A stretch of 16,933 nucleotides of DNA from an uncultured Bacteroidales bacterium (lineage in GTDB: Bacteria > Bacteroidota > Bacteroidia > Bacteroidales > Paludibacteraceae): assembly GCA_946405045.1 (NCBI GenBank), contig CAMJFV010000013.1, positions 1 to 16,933 on the forward strand, written 5' to 3'. The notes beneath the pieces are model-generated. The model worked only from the letters and a program-made list of their open reading frames with translations. It did no database searches and had not been told where the DNA came from. A program made the position numbers and the translations under genes. Below, one piece after another: positions 1 to 8,369 of this stretch (the stretch's first letter is position 1; each line of letters begins with the position of its first letter).

Positions 1-1842
1 AAATCCATAAATCTGATTTTCGAACCGATCTCTCTACCCGACAATGCGAAAATTTTTCTATGCCGTCCCGACGGTGGGGAAATCTATGGCGCCTACACCA
101 ACAAATCATTTGCTGGAAACGTTTTTGCGACGACACCTGTTTCTGGCGACAGCATAATGATACAGTGTGAAGTGTCTATCGCATCCTCCGACTCATTTTC
201 CGCCACAATATCATCTGTAAATACCGGATTCGACCAACTACGTGCTTTGCCTGCAATAGGAAAAGCACAAAATTGCGAGACCGACATCACATGCCAAAAC
301 AACGGAGTAGAAGATCAAAGTAGAGCGGCATGCCTAATTATAATCAATGGAACACGATACTGTAGCGGAACCCTTATCGCCACAGATAACAATCCAAACT
401 CTTTCGTGCTGACATCAGCACACTGTCTGCGGAATTCATCAAACAAATTCGACGCTACTTTAGCCAACAAATGCGTCTTCTATTTTGACTATAACTCACC
501 TATATGTGAGACACAAATTCTAAGTAGTTATGAAAAGTCCATTTCCAGCAGTGAAGTCGCATGTGCACATCCTGCAAAAGATATGGCATTGCTTAAACTG
601 TCACAGCGTCCTCCTGTCGACTATATGACATACGAAAGCGGATGGAATATTGAGTTGGCACCTCGCGGTCCCGTCACATGCATCCACCACCCCAACGGAG
701 ACATGAAGAAAATCAGCATCAGCGACAATGCCCCTGCTCCCATTTCTTTCCCTGTAGATGGATTGGCTGAAGATTCTCATTGGCTGATAGACACATGGGC
801 CATTGGCATTACGGAAGAAGGCTCATCCGGAGCACCTCTTTATGATGCGAACGGACTGATTATCGGTGCTCTTTCCGGAGGTTCTTCTTTCTGCAATAGC
901 AGAGGCGATGACAAGTTCTGGCGGCTTAACAATGTGTGGGATGATGTCTCGTCAACGCCAACAAACATAATGTCAATCCTCGATCCTTCTTTGTCTGGAA
1001 TAACACGATTGAAAGGAAAGGAGACAAATGAGAAACGTTGCTATTCGCTGAAAAACTATAATTCATTCTCAGAATTAGAAGAACCCTTCCAAGACGAATA
1101 TGGCTACGCATCCGGCACAAATAGTTTCGGTCTAGAAGAGTTTGCCGAAAAATTCACATCTCCATATACATCTACCGAAATCCACGGTGTATCATTCATT
1201 CCTATCATAGGAAAGTATGACGAGAATTATCCCGTCTACCTCAGAATCTACTCAGGAGACAACAAACCTGATAATCTTGTATATGAATCTGTTGTCAAAG
1301 TAATGACACGAGAATATAAGACAAAAGCAACCGGTTTTACTAACACTGTTGTTAGCAACTGGTCATACAAAGAAAACTATATACGATTGGATTCCATGGT
1401 GACGGTAGGCAAAACGTTTTTTGTGTCATTCGTCACCGATTATGAGAATGGTGAATTCGCATTGCTCACCACCCCATCTGAAACAAAAACCGCATTCTTC
1501 AAAAAGAACGGCAATTGGGAGTCATGGGACAAACACCCATTCAACAACAGCGTAGGCAGCCTGCTTGTAAATGCCATTGTACGAGAGGCAAATGCAGATG
1601 GTAATGACAATATTGAAAACGATGGAAGCATCTCCATTTTCCCTAATCCGGCAAAAGACAAAATTCACTTTAGCTGTCCGGACAAAATCGAAAACGTATA
1701 TATTTACAATGTTGATGGATCCCTTGTGTATACCAATAAGAATGGCAACGAAATCTGCATTAAAGATTTAACAAAAGGAGTTTATTCCGCAAAAATAATA
1801 ACGGATAAAGGCGAATATCACGTAAAATTCATCAAAGAATAA
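1..1842 (+). CDS. Secreted trypsin-like serine protease (lysyl endopeptidase-like) with type A T9SS sorting domain, 5' partial
   Basis: The reading frame is open from base 1, so the gene begins upstream; 613 residues are visible. The first ~75 resemble the pre-protease region of Bacteroidota lysyl-endopeptidase-like enzymes (LPDNAKIFL, then a GD-S-IMIQCEV segment). The chymotrypsin-fold domain follows, with the catalytic triad in order: His141 in TSAHC, Asp194 in KDMALLKL and Ser276 in GSSGAPLYD. Several Cys residues could form disulfides. A beta-rich region (~310-520) of unknown role comes next, then a type A sorting tail (~544-613, starting SIFPNPAKD and ending in KGVYSAKI...KFIKE), which in this phylum directs outer-membrane export and surface attachment by T9SS. 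Predicted role: extracellular proteolysis; Lys specificity is not shown. Downstream lie a small exported protein (67 bp away) and a T9SS adhesin. The internal ATG at 157 falls inside the conserved region and is not taken as the start. Confidence 0.88.
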   Translation, partial: KSINLIFEPISLPDNAKIFLCRPDGGEIYGAYTNKSFAGNVFATTPVSGDSIMIQCEVSIASSDSFSATISSVNTGFDQLRALPAIGKAQNCETDITCQNNGVEDQSRAACLIIINGTRYCSGTLIATDNNPNSFVLTSAHCLRNSSNKFDATLANKCVFYFDYNSPICETQILSSYEKSISSSEVACAHPAKDMALLKLSQRPPVDYMTYESGWNIELAPRGPVTCIHHPNGDMKKISISDNAPAPISFPVDGLAEDSHWLIDTWAIGITEEGSSGAPLYDANGLIIGALSGGSSFCNSRGDDKFWRLNNVWDDVSSTPTNIMSILDPSLSGITRLKGKETNEKRCYSLKNYNSFSELEEPFQDEYGYASGTNSFGLEEFAEKFTSPYTSTEIHGVSFIPIIGKYDENYPVYLRIYSGDNKPDNLVYESVVKVMTREYKTKATGFTNTVVSNWSYKENYIRLDSMVTVGKTFFVSFVTDYENGEFALLTTPSETKTAFFKKNGNWESWDKHPFNNSVGSLLVNAIVREANADGNDNIENDGSISIFPNPAKDKIHFSCPDKIENVYIYNVDGSLVYTNKNGNEICIKDLTKGVYSAKIITDKGEYHVKFIKE

Positions 1843-1885
1843 CACTGATAATTTGATTTTTAGTAATTTTAGCACCTAAAACGCA

Positions 1886-1893
1886 TAACTTTA
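1886..1893 (+). promoter_or_regulatory. Possible Bacteroidota -7 element before the small exported protein gene
   Basis: TAACTTTA differs at one base from the Bacteroides -7 consensus TAnnTTTG and ends 16 bases before the ATG at 1910. No convincing -33 TTTG lies at the usual 19-21 bp upstream, although T-rich sequence is present near 1857-1861. It could give the 1910 and 2351 genes their own transcript. Weak evidence. Confidence 0.3.
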
Positions 1894-1909
1894 ATAACTA
1901 AGACAGATT

Positions 1910-2350
1910 ATGAAGAGACTAACTACAATATTCGCCATCATTTTGGCGGGACTGACAGCAAACGCAGAAGTGCCTACTGAATCTTTCACAAGAGTGATGA
2001 ATCCAGTATACGCAAAAAAATATTCTGAGTCACCAATCCAAGTAGACGCAGTGTTCTACAAACTTGGACTGCCTAAGTTCTACCGTATTCCTCCTTTCAT
2101 GAAAGAGGGATACTGCATATTCCAGTGTACTCGTATAGATGGCAAAGAGAGTGAATTGAACACACTCAACGGAGAGGCCTATGGAGAAGTCTTCTTGATA
2201 GAAGAGTCGAGAAAGGCGGAAATCGAGGCACTTACAAAAGGCACTAGACTTACATTCACCGGCAAAACAAAGCTTTACGCCAATCCTTTGGCTTTCGGTC
2301 AGGAAGAGGTGTATTTCATTGTGGAGTCGTTTGCTCCAATTAACAGATAA
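1910..2350 (+). CDS. Small exported protein of unknown function
   Basis: A 146-residue protein with a clear Sec signal peptide: MKR, a hydrophobic stretch, and a likely cleavage after ANA at residue 19. The mature part (~127 residues) is not a family I recognise. Its second half alternates beta-like segments (YGEVFLIEES, TRLTFTGKTKLY, EVYFIVESF), which could suit a small OB-like or beta-barrel fold, but that is only an impression. There is no lipobox and no T9SS tail, so it should stay in the periplasm unless carried by a partner. Its stop codon at 2348-2350 directly abuts the ATG of the large adhesin at 2351, so the two are almost surely co-transcribed and may be functionally linked. The start is supported by the signal peptide. 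Confidence 0.75.
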   Translation: MKRLTTIFAIILAGLTANAEVPTESFTRVMNPVYAKKYSESPIQVDAVFYKLGLPKFYRIPPFMKEGYCIFQCTRIDGKESELNTLNGEAYGEVFLIEESRKAEIEALTKGTRLTFTGKTKLYANPLAFGQEEVYFIVESFAPINR

Positions 2351-5300
2351 ATGAAACTAAAACAGAAAATAACAAAACACATCATCACTTTTACTTTTTC
2401 CATACTTGCCAGTGTATTCCCTACGCTGGCTGAGCCTATATTCAATGTCTTCAGCAACTCCCATCGTAGCACGAATGGCAATTATTACCTATGCGATCAG
2501 GAAAACACAGGTGATATCCGTATAATGGCAGCAAACAATGAATCTGAAGATATCGGCAGAATCAATGCAGAAATATACACAAATGCATCTGATGTAGGAA
2601 ACATATCAAAAGCAGTGGAGGTGTATACTAGCCAATACCCTTCAGATATAACATATACGGTAGACAGATCGGCAATCAACCCTACCAACACACAAACAAC
2701 AACTCAGTCATACTACGTAAAGATCACTCCAGCTGACGGATCATCTGGCAGCTGGACTGAAGAGATCACCTTCGAAGCGATACACGTAAATGATGTCACT
2801 CCTATACAGATTGAACCATACTGTTCGGGACAAATGCCAGCTTCAGTCAATTCATTCATCACAAAATACGTGTCTAACAAATACCACTGGTATGATGCCA
2901 ATGGCAACCCTCTTGGTCTTATGGACTTCCTGAGTGTGGGCAGTTTGCCAGAAGGCAACCATCTCTATAAGATGAAAGTGAAAGAAGGTAATTGCTATAG
3001 CACAGGTATAGAAATAACACTTCCGATAATGGGGAATAGTGCACCGCACCTCAACAAATCATACGTGACATACACTCCATCCGACATTTCAGGAGGATCA
3101 TACACAAAGACAATACAAGAGCAAGCAATCGCTCAATATGGAATGGAATTGGTGGATAATCCTAACAACTGCGATCTTATCTGGAGAGACAAAAACGGAA
3201 CCGTCATATCAAATTTCGACAAATATATTCCTTCTGTTCCAACTACATATGGTGCGACCATCGACCAATACACTGTGGAAAAAGATTGTGGATGCGGTTC
3301 TGTATCAAAAACAGCCACCATATACGTATTGGAATATGTTGTACCCAAACCAACAGCTGAAGACAAAGAGTTTTGCGTAGGAGATCAACGTGCATCAGAT
3401 GGTTTTGACGCCATTATCGGCTTGACTTCAGATGCAGGAGAGTCAACAGACAACTACATTTTGGAATTCAGTCCAAACGCAGACATGAGCGACGCAATTT
3501 CTCTTCCTGCAGGGGGATCGCATTTCTCCTACACTTTTGACGTATCTGTTGCAGGGACAACGACCTACTACGTCCGTCAACAACAGATTTCAAGTGGAGA
3601 ATACAGTGAGACAGTGCCTTTCAAGGTAGTCGTAAAACAGCCATCCGCTCCTATATTGACTGAACAGAATGTCTGTGCAAACTCAACCAAAAGTATCGAG
3701 TTGTCAAGCATCAACAATGAAGCCGGTATAATCTGGAAAGACGCAGAAAATAACATAATAACCGACAATATATCTACTGAAAAACGTGGAGATATCACTG
3801 TTAATGCACAAAAATATGAGATAGTCAATGGAGAACAATGCTACAGCGATATTGCCACCACCACAATACATACAGACTCCCTTGAAGTTTTGATTTCAGG
3901 TGATAACAGTTTGATGCCAGGGCAAACCGGCAAAGTTGAACTTACAATAAAAGGAAGCGGAAACCAAACAGTGGCATGGAGCAGTAATGCCACAAACTCA
4001 ATTGTAGGAGAGAAAAACAAGGATGTGGTCAACGTCAAAATGGGAACCTCCAACATCACATTAACCGCCGTCGTGAATGATGGCGTTTGCTCTCAATCTG
4101 CAGACTGGACAATACAAGCCGATCTTTTCCAATGTCCGGCACCTACTGCAAACGATATAAATCTCTGCATCAATGATCCACGTGCAACAAACGGTTTTGA
4201 CGCAAACATAACATTATCCAACAACACTGAAAGCAAATCAGACTATACACTAAGCGTCAGCTCAAAAGCAGACATGAGCGGAGCAACAACTCTCGCTCCC
4301 GGAGAGACTCATTTTGATTATACATTCGACGCTTCATACATAGGAATCCAAACAATATACATCCAGCAGACAGAACTGTCTCGCAACCTGTCGAGCACAA
4401 TAATCCCCGTGAAGATTATCGTAAGCCAACCGGCAATTCCGTCATTACATACCGCAGCAATATGCCTCAACGAAATAACCGAGGTCAGATTGTCCGATTT
4501 AAATTCAGCTTCAAACTTGCAATGGTATGACGGAGATAAAAAAGAGTTGACAACAACAGCATATTTCAATAAAAAAGGCATCCACACTCTCTACGCAAAG
4601 CAATATGAAATAGTGGATGGAGAAAAATGTTGGAGTGAATTTGCGTCTACAAATATCAAAGCTGATTCCATCGGAATAAAAATAGATGGAGACGATCATC
4701 TTTGTCCAGATGGCAAAGGCAAGGTGACGATAGAGACAGCTGGAAACAATTTGGACAAAATACAATGGAACAGCAATGTCACAAATACTCTCTCTAACAC
4801 TTCATCAACAACTGTTGATGTAAGGATGGACAACTACGACTTAAATCTTGAATACACGGTGTCAGCGGGAGTCTGCCAAACAAATGGAACATGGGGAATC
4901 ACCGTTGGCTCTGGAATAGTATCCGGAAATATCAAATTTACTGAAGGCGATAAAGTAAGGACATGTTCCACACTGAAAGATGTGGAGTTCAGCAGCTGTG
5001 GAGGAAAGATATCTGTGGAAGCTACAATAGAACACACATCATCCGATTTCTCTGTCAGAAAAGGGAATCAAGACTTAGGCACATACTCATTCGATGGCGA
5101 CGTCGCAAAATTTGAGATCGAAGGAGACGGTACTTATTCCGTCGTCTACGGAAATGATTGTGAGACATCTTTCTCATTCGTGGTGACGACAATGTCAATC
5201 CAGCCAACAGTGAACACAACCAAATGGAGCAGCTGTTACGGAGGCTACATCGCTGCAGAAATCAGCAATGTGGACGGATGCGAGATCGTATGGAAAAAAG

Positions 5301-6406
5301 ACAACACTGAAGTCGCAAAAAATACCGAGACATTAAAAATCAACAACGTCTCAACAGATGATATTGGCAATTACAGCTATGAACTCATCTGTGACGGATG
5401 CCCTGCCAATGGACTTGTATCATCAGTCCAACCAGACATTTATTCTCCACTGACAGTGACCGTCTCACAATCAGCAGATACAATTTGCCAAAAAGACGAA
5501 GTGGAAGTAAATCTAGAAATTACCCCAAACAGTGATAAAGCATCATTCACTTGGACAACAGGAATTGACATCACAACTTCCAACGCAGGAGCCTCAGCGA
5601 CATTGACTCCATTCTTCACAAAGAGCTACAACGTAATCATCAGCAACGGAGACTGTGCTAAACAGACAAAGACAATCAACGTGAATGTGCAGCCACAGAT
5701 GGATGGCGATATCGAAGCTGGAACTATCATGTGTGAGGGCGACAGCACAACACTTGACGCCAGCGGTCTGGAAGCGGAGAGATACGAATGGAAGCACACC
5801 GACTCAGAGTCTGCTAAAATAACAGTTGTGCCAAACGGAGTGGAAAATATCTACACGGTGACCGCTTACCGTGGAAAATGCGTCCTTGAAAAAGATTTCA
5901 CATTGATGGTCGGTGCCACTCCAAAACTTGCCTCCGTCGACTCTGTCGGTCTTGACGACGTGATTATCAATATGGAGTCGACGGGAGACTACCTATTCAT
6001 TGTGGATGGCAAATCTACAGCGACTGACGTTGCCGACAATGTGAAAACGCACGTTGGTTTCGGAGAACATACATTAAGCATCATAGATATTGCCGGTTGC
6101 AAAACTGACACATCATTCACCATCGCAGAACCTCCATTCGAGATCCAAAACTATATCATCCCAGGTTCAGATGGAAAAGATGCGACATTCAAGATACCTG
6201 ATGCCGTGATCGTGTATGGAAATACCACAATGAACATCTACGACCGTTGGGGCAAAAAACTTGCTACACTAACCTCTTCAGATACAGAAGGTTGGGATGG
6301 CACTTACAACGGGCAACCATTGCCAAGCACAGACTACTGGTATGATTTAAGCGTAGATGCCATCGACAAAGTGTATATCGGACACTTCACATTGATCAGA
6401 GAATAA
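2351..6406 (+). CDS. Large repeat-containing surface protein (adhesin-like) with type B T9SS / gliding-motility C-terminal domain
   Basis: A 1351-residue secreted protein. A signal peptide (residues 1-27, cleavage after PTLA) precedes a long chain of Ig-like/PKD-like beta domains rich in Thr, Ser and Asn with scattered Cys. Residues ~332-595 and ~596-855 are two tandem copies of a ~264-residue module. Each copy has a PTA-D--FC or LC start, a GFDA motif, a YTFD--- segment, a KYEIV or QYEIV-GE-C motif and an AWSSN or QWNSN motif. More Ig-like domains follow to ~1265. The last ~84 residues (1268-1351) match the gliding-motility-associated C-terminal (CHU_C, type B T9SS) domain: IPGSDGKDATF, NIYDRWGKKL, GWDGTYNGQPLP, and a GHFTLIRE end. 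Family knowledge places such proteins at the cell surface or released by T9SS. An adhesive or structural role is inferred; no catalytic motif is visible. The ATG follows the upstream stop with no gap. Confidence 0.88.
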   Translation: MKLKQKITKHIITFTFSILASVFPTLAEPIFNVFSNSHRSTNGNYYLCDQENTGDIRIMAANNESEDIGRINAEIYTNASDVGNISKAVEVYTSQYPSDITYTVDRSAINPTNTQTTTQSYYVKITPADGSSGSWTEEITFEAIHVNDVTPIQIEPYCSGQMPASVNSFITKYVSNKYHWYDANGNPLGLMDFLSVGSLPEGNHLYKMKVKEGNCYSTGIEITLPIMGNSAPHLNKSYVTYTPSDISGGSYTKTIQEQAIAQYGMELVDNPNNCDLIWRDKNGTVISNFDKYIPSVPTTYGATIDQYTVEKDCGCGSVSKTATIYVLEYVVPKPTAEDKEFCVGDQRASDGFDAIIGLTSDAGESTDNYILEFSPNADMSDAISLPAGGSHFSYTFDVSVAGTTTYYVRQQQISSGEYSETVPFKVVVKQPSAPILTEQNVCANSTKSIELSSINNEAGIIWKDAENNIITDNISTEKRGDITVNAQKYEIVNGEQCYSDIATTTIHTDSLEVLISGDNSLMPGQTGKVELTIKGSGNQTVAWSSNATNSIVGEKNKDVVNVKMGTSNITLTAVVNDGVCSQSADWTIQADLFQCPAPTANDINLCINDPRATNGFDANITLSNNTESKSDYTLSVSSKADMSGATTLAPGETHFDYTFDASYIGIQTIYIQQTELSRNLSSTIIPVKIIVSQPAIPSLHTAAICLNEITEVRLSDLNSASNLQWYDGDKKELTTTAYFNKKGIHTLYAKQYEIVDGEKCWSEFASTNIKADSIGIKIDGDDHLCPDGKGKVTIETAGNNLDKIQWNSNVTNTLSNTSSTTVDVRMDNYDLNLEYTVSAGVCQTNGTWGITVGSGIVSGNIKFTEGDKVRTCSTLKDVEFSSCGGKISVEATIEHTSSDFSVRKGNQDLGTYSFDGDVAKFEIEGDGTYSVVYGNDCETSFSFVVTTMSIQPTVNTTKWSSCYGGYIAAEISNVDGCEIVWKKDNTEVAKNTETLKINNVSTDDIGNYSYELICDGCPANGLVSSVQPDIYSPLTVTVSQSADTICQKDEVEVNLEITPNSDKASFTWTTGIDITTSNAGASATLTPFFTKSYNVIISNGDCAKQTKTINVNVQPQMDGDIEAGTIMCEGDSTTLDASGLEAERYEWKHTDSESAKITVVPNGVENIYTVTAYRGKCVLEKDFTLMVGATPKLASVDSVGLDDVIINMESTGDYLFIVDGKSTATDVADNVKTHVGFGEHTLSIIDIAGCKTDTSFTIAEPPFEIQNYIIPGSDGKDATFKIPDAVIVYGNTTMNIYDRWGKKLATLTSSDTEGWDGTYNGQPLPSTDYWYDLSVDAIDKVYIGHFTLIRE
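3344..4135 (+). repeat. Adhesin internal module, copy 1 (264 residues)
   Basis: Codes for residues 332-595 of the large surface protein. It aligns with the module that follows at an offset of 792 bases (264 codons). Shared landmarks are the PTA start, a Cys about ten residues in, GFDA, ADMS, HFxYTFD, the V-QP linker, YEIV-GE-C and a W-SN motif near the end. The copies are diverged at DNA level, so this is an old duplication. Confidence 0.75.
4136..4915 (+). repeat. Adhesin internal module, copy 2 (~260 residues)
   Basis: Codes for residues 596 to about 855 of the large surface protein. Landmarks match copy 1 in order: PTANDINLC, GFDANI, ADMSGATTL, HFDYTFD, VSQPAIP, YEIVDGEKCW and QWNSN. The end is set by the last alignable part (GVCQTNGTW against GVCSQSADW) and is approximate. 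Confidence 0.7.
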
Positions 6407-6458
6407 AGGATTATAGTTTTCAGAAATTGCAAAATAAGGCATTAAAACAAATATTTCT

Positions 6459-6472
6459 TTGCATCTATGCAA
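6459..6472. promoter_or_regulatory. Short inverted repeat upstream of the J-protein genes
   Basis: TTGCAT-CT-ATGCAA is a perfect 6-bp dyad with a 2-bp centre, 44 bases before the ATG at 6517. It overlaps a possible -7-like TTTCTTTG (6454-6461; second base differs from TAnnTTTG). It could be an operator, but chance cannot be excluded for so short a dyad in AT-rich DNA. The rest of the 6407-6516 gap shows no terminator. Confidence 0.25.
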
Positions 6473-6516
6473 TCATGAATCAGACTGTTAACCCTTTAAC
6501 TATATAACTACCATAA

Positions 6517-7416
6517 ATGAGCAAAAAGAATTTATCAAATAAAGAATTTATCGCAAAATATGATGCTATTACCCATGACTTTTCTGTTTTTAAAGGTCTT
6601 TTATATCTTATCCTTGCAGTTTTATGTTTTGCTTCCTTCATCATAATATATGGCACCATTTATACTTATATCATAAATCGGTTTTCTGATTTTGAATATT
6701 TTATACCAAGATTATGTTTCGTTCTAATCCTCGATTCAATAGTCGGCTGGAGAATTTACCGATGTAATAAAAAAGTGAAGAAAACGATAGAAAAGGAACT
6801 AGGAATGAATGAGGAGCAAGCCCAAAACATCTATTTCTTACTCTCAAACAACGTTATTCCATGGATTCAGAGGATATGTACGTTGAATCCAAGTGCGAAA
6901 TCCGAACAAATGGAATTGTTGAAAGAATGGTATAAGATTGACAACGAAATCGTGAATGATTATTTTTTTGAGAGAGAATTCGATAAAAAGGAGTTGAACG
7001 ATGTAATTTTATTCGACAAGAAAAATCTCGCTGAAAAGTTGTTCAAACTGGCGATTGTGGAGGATGGAATCCATAACGACGAATGGGAGCTACTTATGTC
7101 TGCCTTGAAAAAGTTTGGATTTAATAAAAACTATATTGATTATTTCAAGAAACGTTACGGTCCTCTCCGCACAAAATTTGAAGATGACAGACATAATGAT
7201 AAAGTGTCGACGGAAGAACACGCCAAATTATATTTAAAACCATACTATGACATTTTAGGCTTAGACGAGAATGCTTCCGACGAAGAGATCAAACGTGCAT
7301 ACCATAATCTTGCGTTGCAACACCATCCTGATTTGACTAAGAATGCTGATCGTGTGAAAGAAAGCGAGCAGATGATGGCGAAGATCAATGAGGCGTATGA
7401 GAAAATTAGAAATTGA
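6517..7416 (+). CDS. Membrane-anchored DjlA-like J-domain co-chaperone, copy 1
   Basis: A 299-residue protein with a short cytosolic N-terminus (KKNLSNKEFIAKYD), two hydrophobic segments (~27-52 and ~62-80), a helical TerB/DjlA-like middle region (~115-220, including KLFKLAIVEDGIHNDEW) and a C-terminal J domain (241-299, YYDILGLDENASDEEIK) with the essential HPD motif at 270-272. This order (membrane anchor, TerB-like, J domain last) matches the DjlA class of J-proteins, which stimulate DnaK ATPase at the inner membrane. Substrate or pathway is unknown. It is followed 16 bp downstream by a paralogue with an almost identical J domain. The ATG is supported by the N-terminal motif shared with the other copies and by AT-rich upstream sequence. 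Confidence 0.82.
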   Translation: MSKKNLSNKEFIAKYDAITHDFSVFKGLLYLILAVLCFASFIIIYGTIYTYIINRFSDFEYFIPRLCFVLILDSIVGWRIYRCNKKVKKTIEKELGMNEEQAQNIYFLLSNNVIPWIQRICTLNPSAKSEQMELLKEWYKIDNEIVNDYFFEREFDKKELNDVILFDKKNLAEKLFKLAIVEDGIHNDEWELLMSALKKFGFNKNYIDYFKKRYGPLRTKFEDDRHNDKVSTEEHAKLYLKPYYDILGLDENASDEEIKRAYHNLALQHHPDLTKNADRVKESEQMMAKINEAYEKIRN

Positions 7417-7435
7417 AAATTCGGAATAATAAATG
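7234..7435 (+). repeat. Direct repeat copy 1: J-domain coding end plus intergenic spacer
   Basis: This block covers the last ~60 codons of the first J-protein gene, its stop codon, the 16-bp spacer and the next ATG. It aligns without gaps with 8120-8321; by eye I count 13 mismatches over 202 bases (about 94% identity), mostly silent. It marks the edge of a tandem duplication unit. Confidence 0.85.
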
Positions 7436-8302
7436 GACGAAAAGAGATTATCAGATAAAGAAATTATAAAGAAATATGCAAAAATAAAGGAGTCCTTAGA
7501 TTCCTTGAAATCTGGATGGAGTGAGATATTTGTATTAGCATCTATTTGTAACATAGCTGGATCTATCATACTTGTCATAGCGATACCTATAATGATTATA
7601 TGGTCATTATTTGCACTTCCAATATATTTCTGGAAAAAAGGAAGGTTTCTGGCAAATACAGGAATCAGTTTTGAGCAGGCTAGTTCAAACTTTGAATTCA
7701 TATCCGACAACATTGTCTATATAGCATTGATTCGGCAATTGTGTATGTTGAATCCAAGTGCAAAACCTGGACAAATAGCTCTGATAAAAGAATTGTATGG
7801 CGTTGATGAATCCATTATAAATGAGTATATTTTTGACGACAATCTTAGCGACGAAGATTTAGAATTCTACAAGAAATATTCAAAAAAGATGACTCTATCT
7901 GCAAAGAAAGCGTTTGCCCATAAGTTGTTCAAGCTGGCGATTGTGGAGGATGGAATCCGTAATGATGAATGGAAATTGTTGATGAATATATTGGAGCAAT
8001 TGGATTTCAATCAAAACTATATCAATTACTTTATAAAACGATACAAACCTCTTCGAACAGAGTATGATGATTATGGCAATAAAGATAATTCTTCAGCGAA
8101 AGAGAATTCCGTCTCCCTATTAAAACCATACTATGACATTTTAGGCGTAGACGAGAATGCTTCCGACGAAGAGATCAAACATGCATACCATAATCTTGCG
8201 TTGCAACACCATCCTGATTTGGCTAAGAATGCCGACCGTGTGGAAGAGAGCGAACAGATGATGGCTAAGATCAATGAAGCGTATGAAAAAATCAGAAATT
8301 GA
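7433..8302 (+). CDS. Membrane-anchored DjlA-like J-domain co-chaperone, copy 2
   Basis: A 289-residue paralogue of the preceding gene with the same architecture. It has an N-terminal motif (KRLSDKEIIKKYAK), a hydrophobic hairpin (~32-66), a TerB/DjlA-like helical region (~100-210, KLFKLAIVEDGIRNDEW) and a C-terminal J domain (231-289) with HPD at 260-262. Against copy 1 the J domain differs at only four of 59 positions, while the transmembrane part and the start of the helical region are strongly diverged. The conserved ends and a variable anchor suggest that both copies still serve DnaK but may sit with different membrane partners. The 16-bp gap to copy 1 implies co-transcription. It is followed at once by the remnant of a third copy. 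Confidence 0.82.
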   Translation: MDEKRLSDKEIIKKYAKIKESLDSLKSGWSEIFVLASICNIAGSIILVIAIPIMIIWSLFALPIYFWKKGRFLANTGISFEQASSNFEFISDNIVYIALIRQLCMLNPSAKPGQIALIKELYGVDESIINEYIFDDNLSDEDLEFYKKYSKKMTLSAKKAFAHKLFKLAIVEDGIRNDEWKLLMNILEQLDFNQNYINYFIKRYKPLRTEYDDYGNKDNSSAKENSVSLLKPYYDILGVDENASDEEIKHAYHNLALQHHPDLAKNADRVEESEQMMAKINEAYEKIRN

Positions 8303-8321
8303 AAATTCGGAATTATAAATG
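8120..8321 (+). repeat. Direct repeat copy 2: J-domain coding end plus intergenic spacer
   Basis: Gap-free counterpart of 7234-7435. It ends in the same 16-bp spacer (one mismatch) followed by an ATG, which here starts the broken third copy. The spacer being kept next to a dead gene shows that the duplication unit was gene plus spacer. Confidence 0.85.
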
Positions 8322-8369
8322 AACAAACAGATCTTATCTGATAAAGATATCATAGATATAATTAGATGA
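8319..8369 (+). pseudogene. 5' remnant of a third J-protein gene
   Basis: Directly after the second J-protein gene and its conserved spacer, an ATG opens 16 codons (MNKQILSDKDIIDIIR) and then TGA at 8367-8369. The peptide matches the N-termini of the two intact copies (MSKKNLSNKEFIAKY and MDEKRLSDKEIIKKY), sharing the LS-K--I pattern. The J domain, TerB region and membrane anchor are absent before the next gene at 8477. The rest of the gap (8370-8440) is AT-rich with no other recognisable remnant. Most likely a third tandem unit was lost by recombination, leaving its first codons. Confidence 0.7.

Noticed and set aside
157..159. ATG at 157 as the start of the serine protease
   Set aside because: The frame is open to base 1 and the upstream residues fit the conserved pre-protease region; there is no signal peptide after this ATG.
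3344..4915. CRISPR-like or mobile repeat in the adhesin gene
   Set aside because: The repeat is in-frame protein-coding, long and diverged, with no spacers and no transposase nearby.
7261..7713. Minus-strand frame over the J domain, with a similar one at 8141-8506
   Set aside because: Both exist because the same J-domain sequence is duplicated; the similarity follows from the plus-strand repeat and does not show a real antisense gene.
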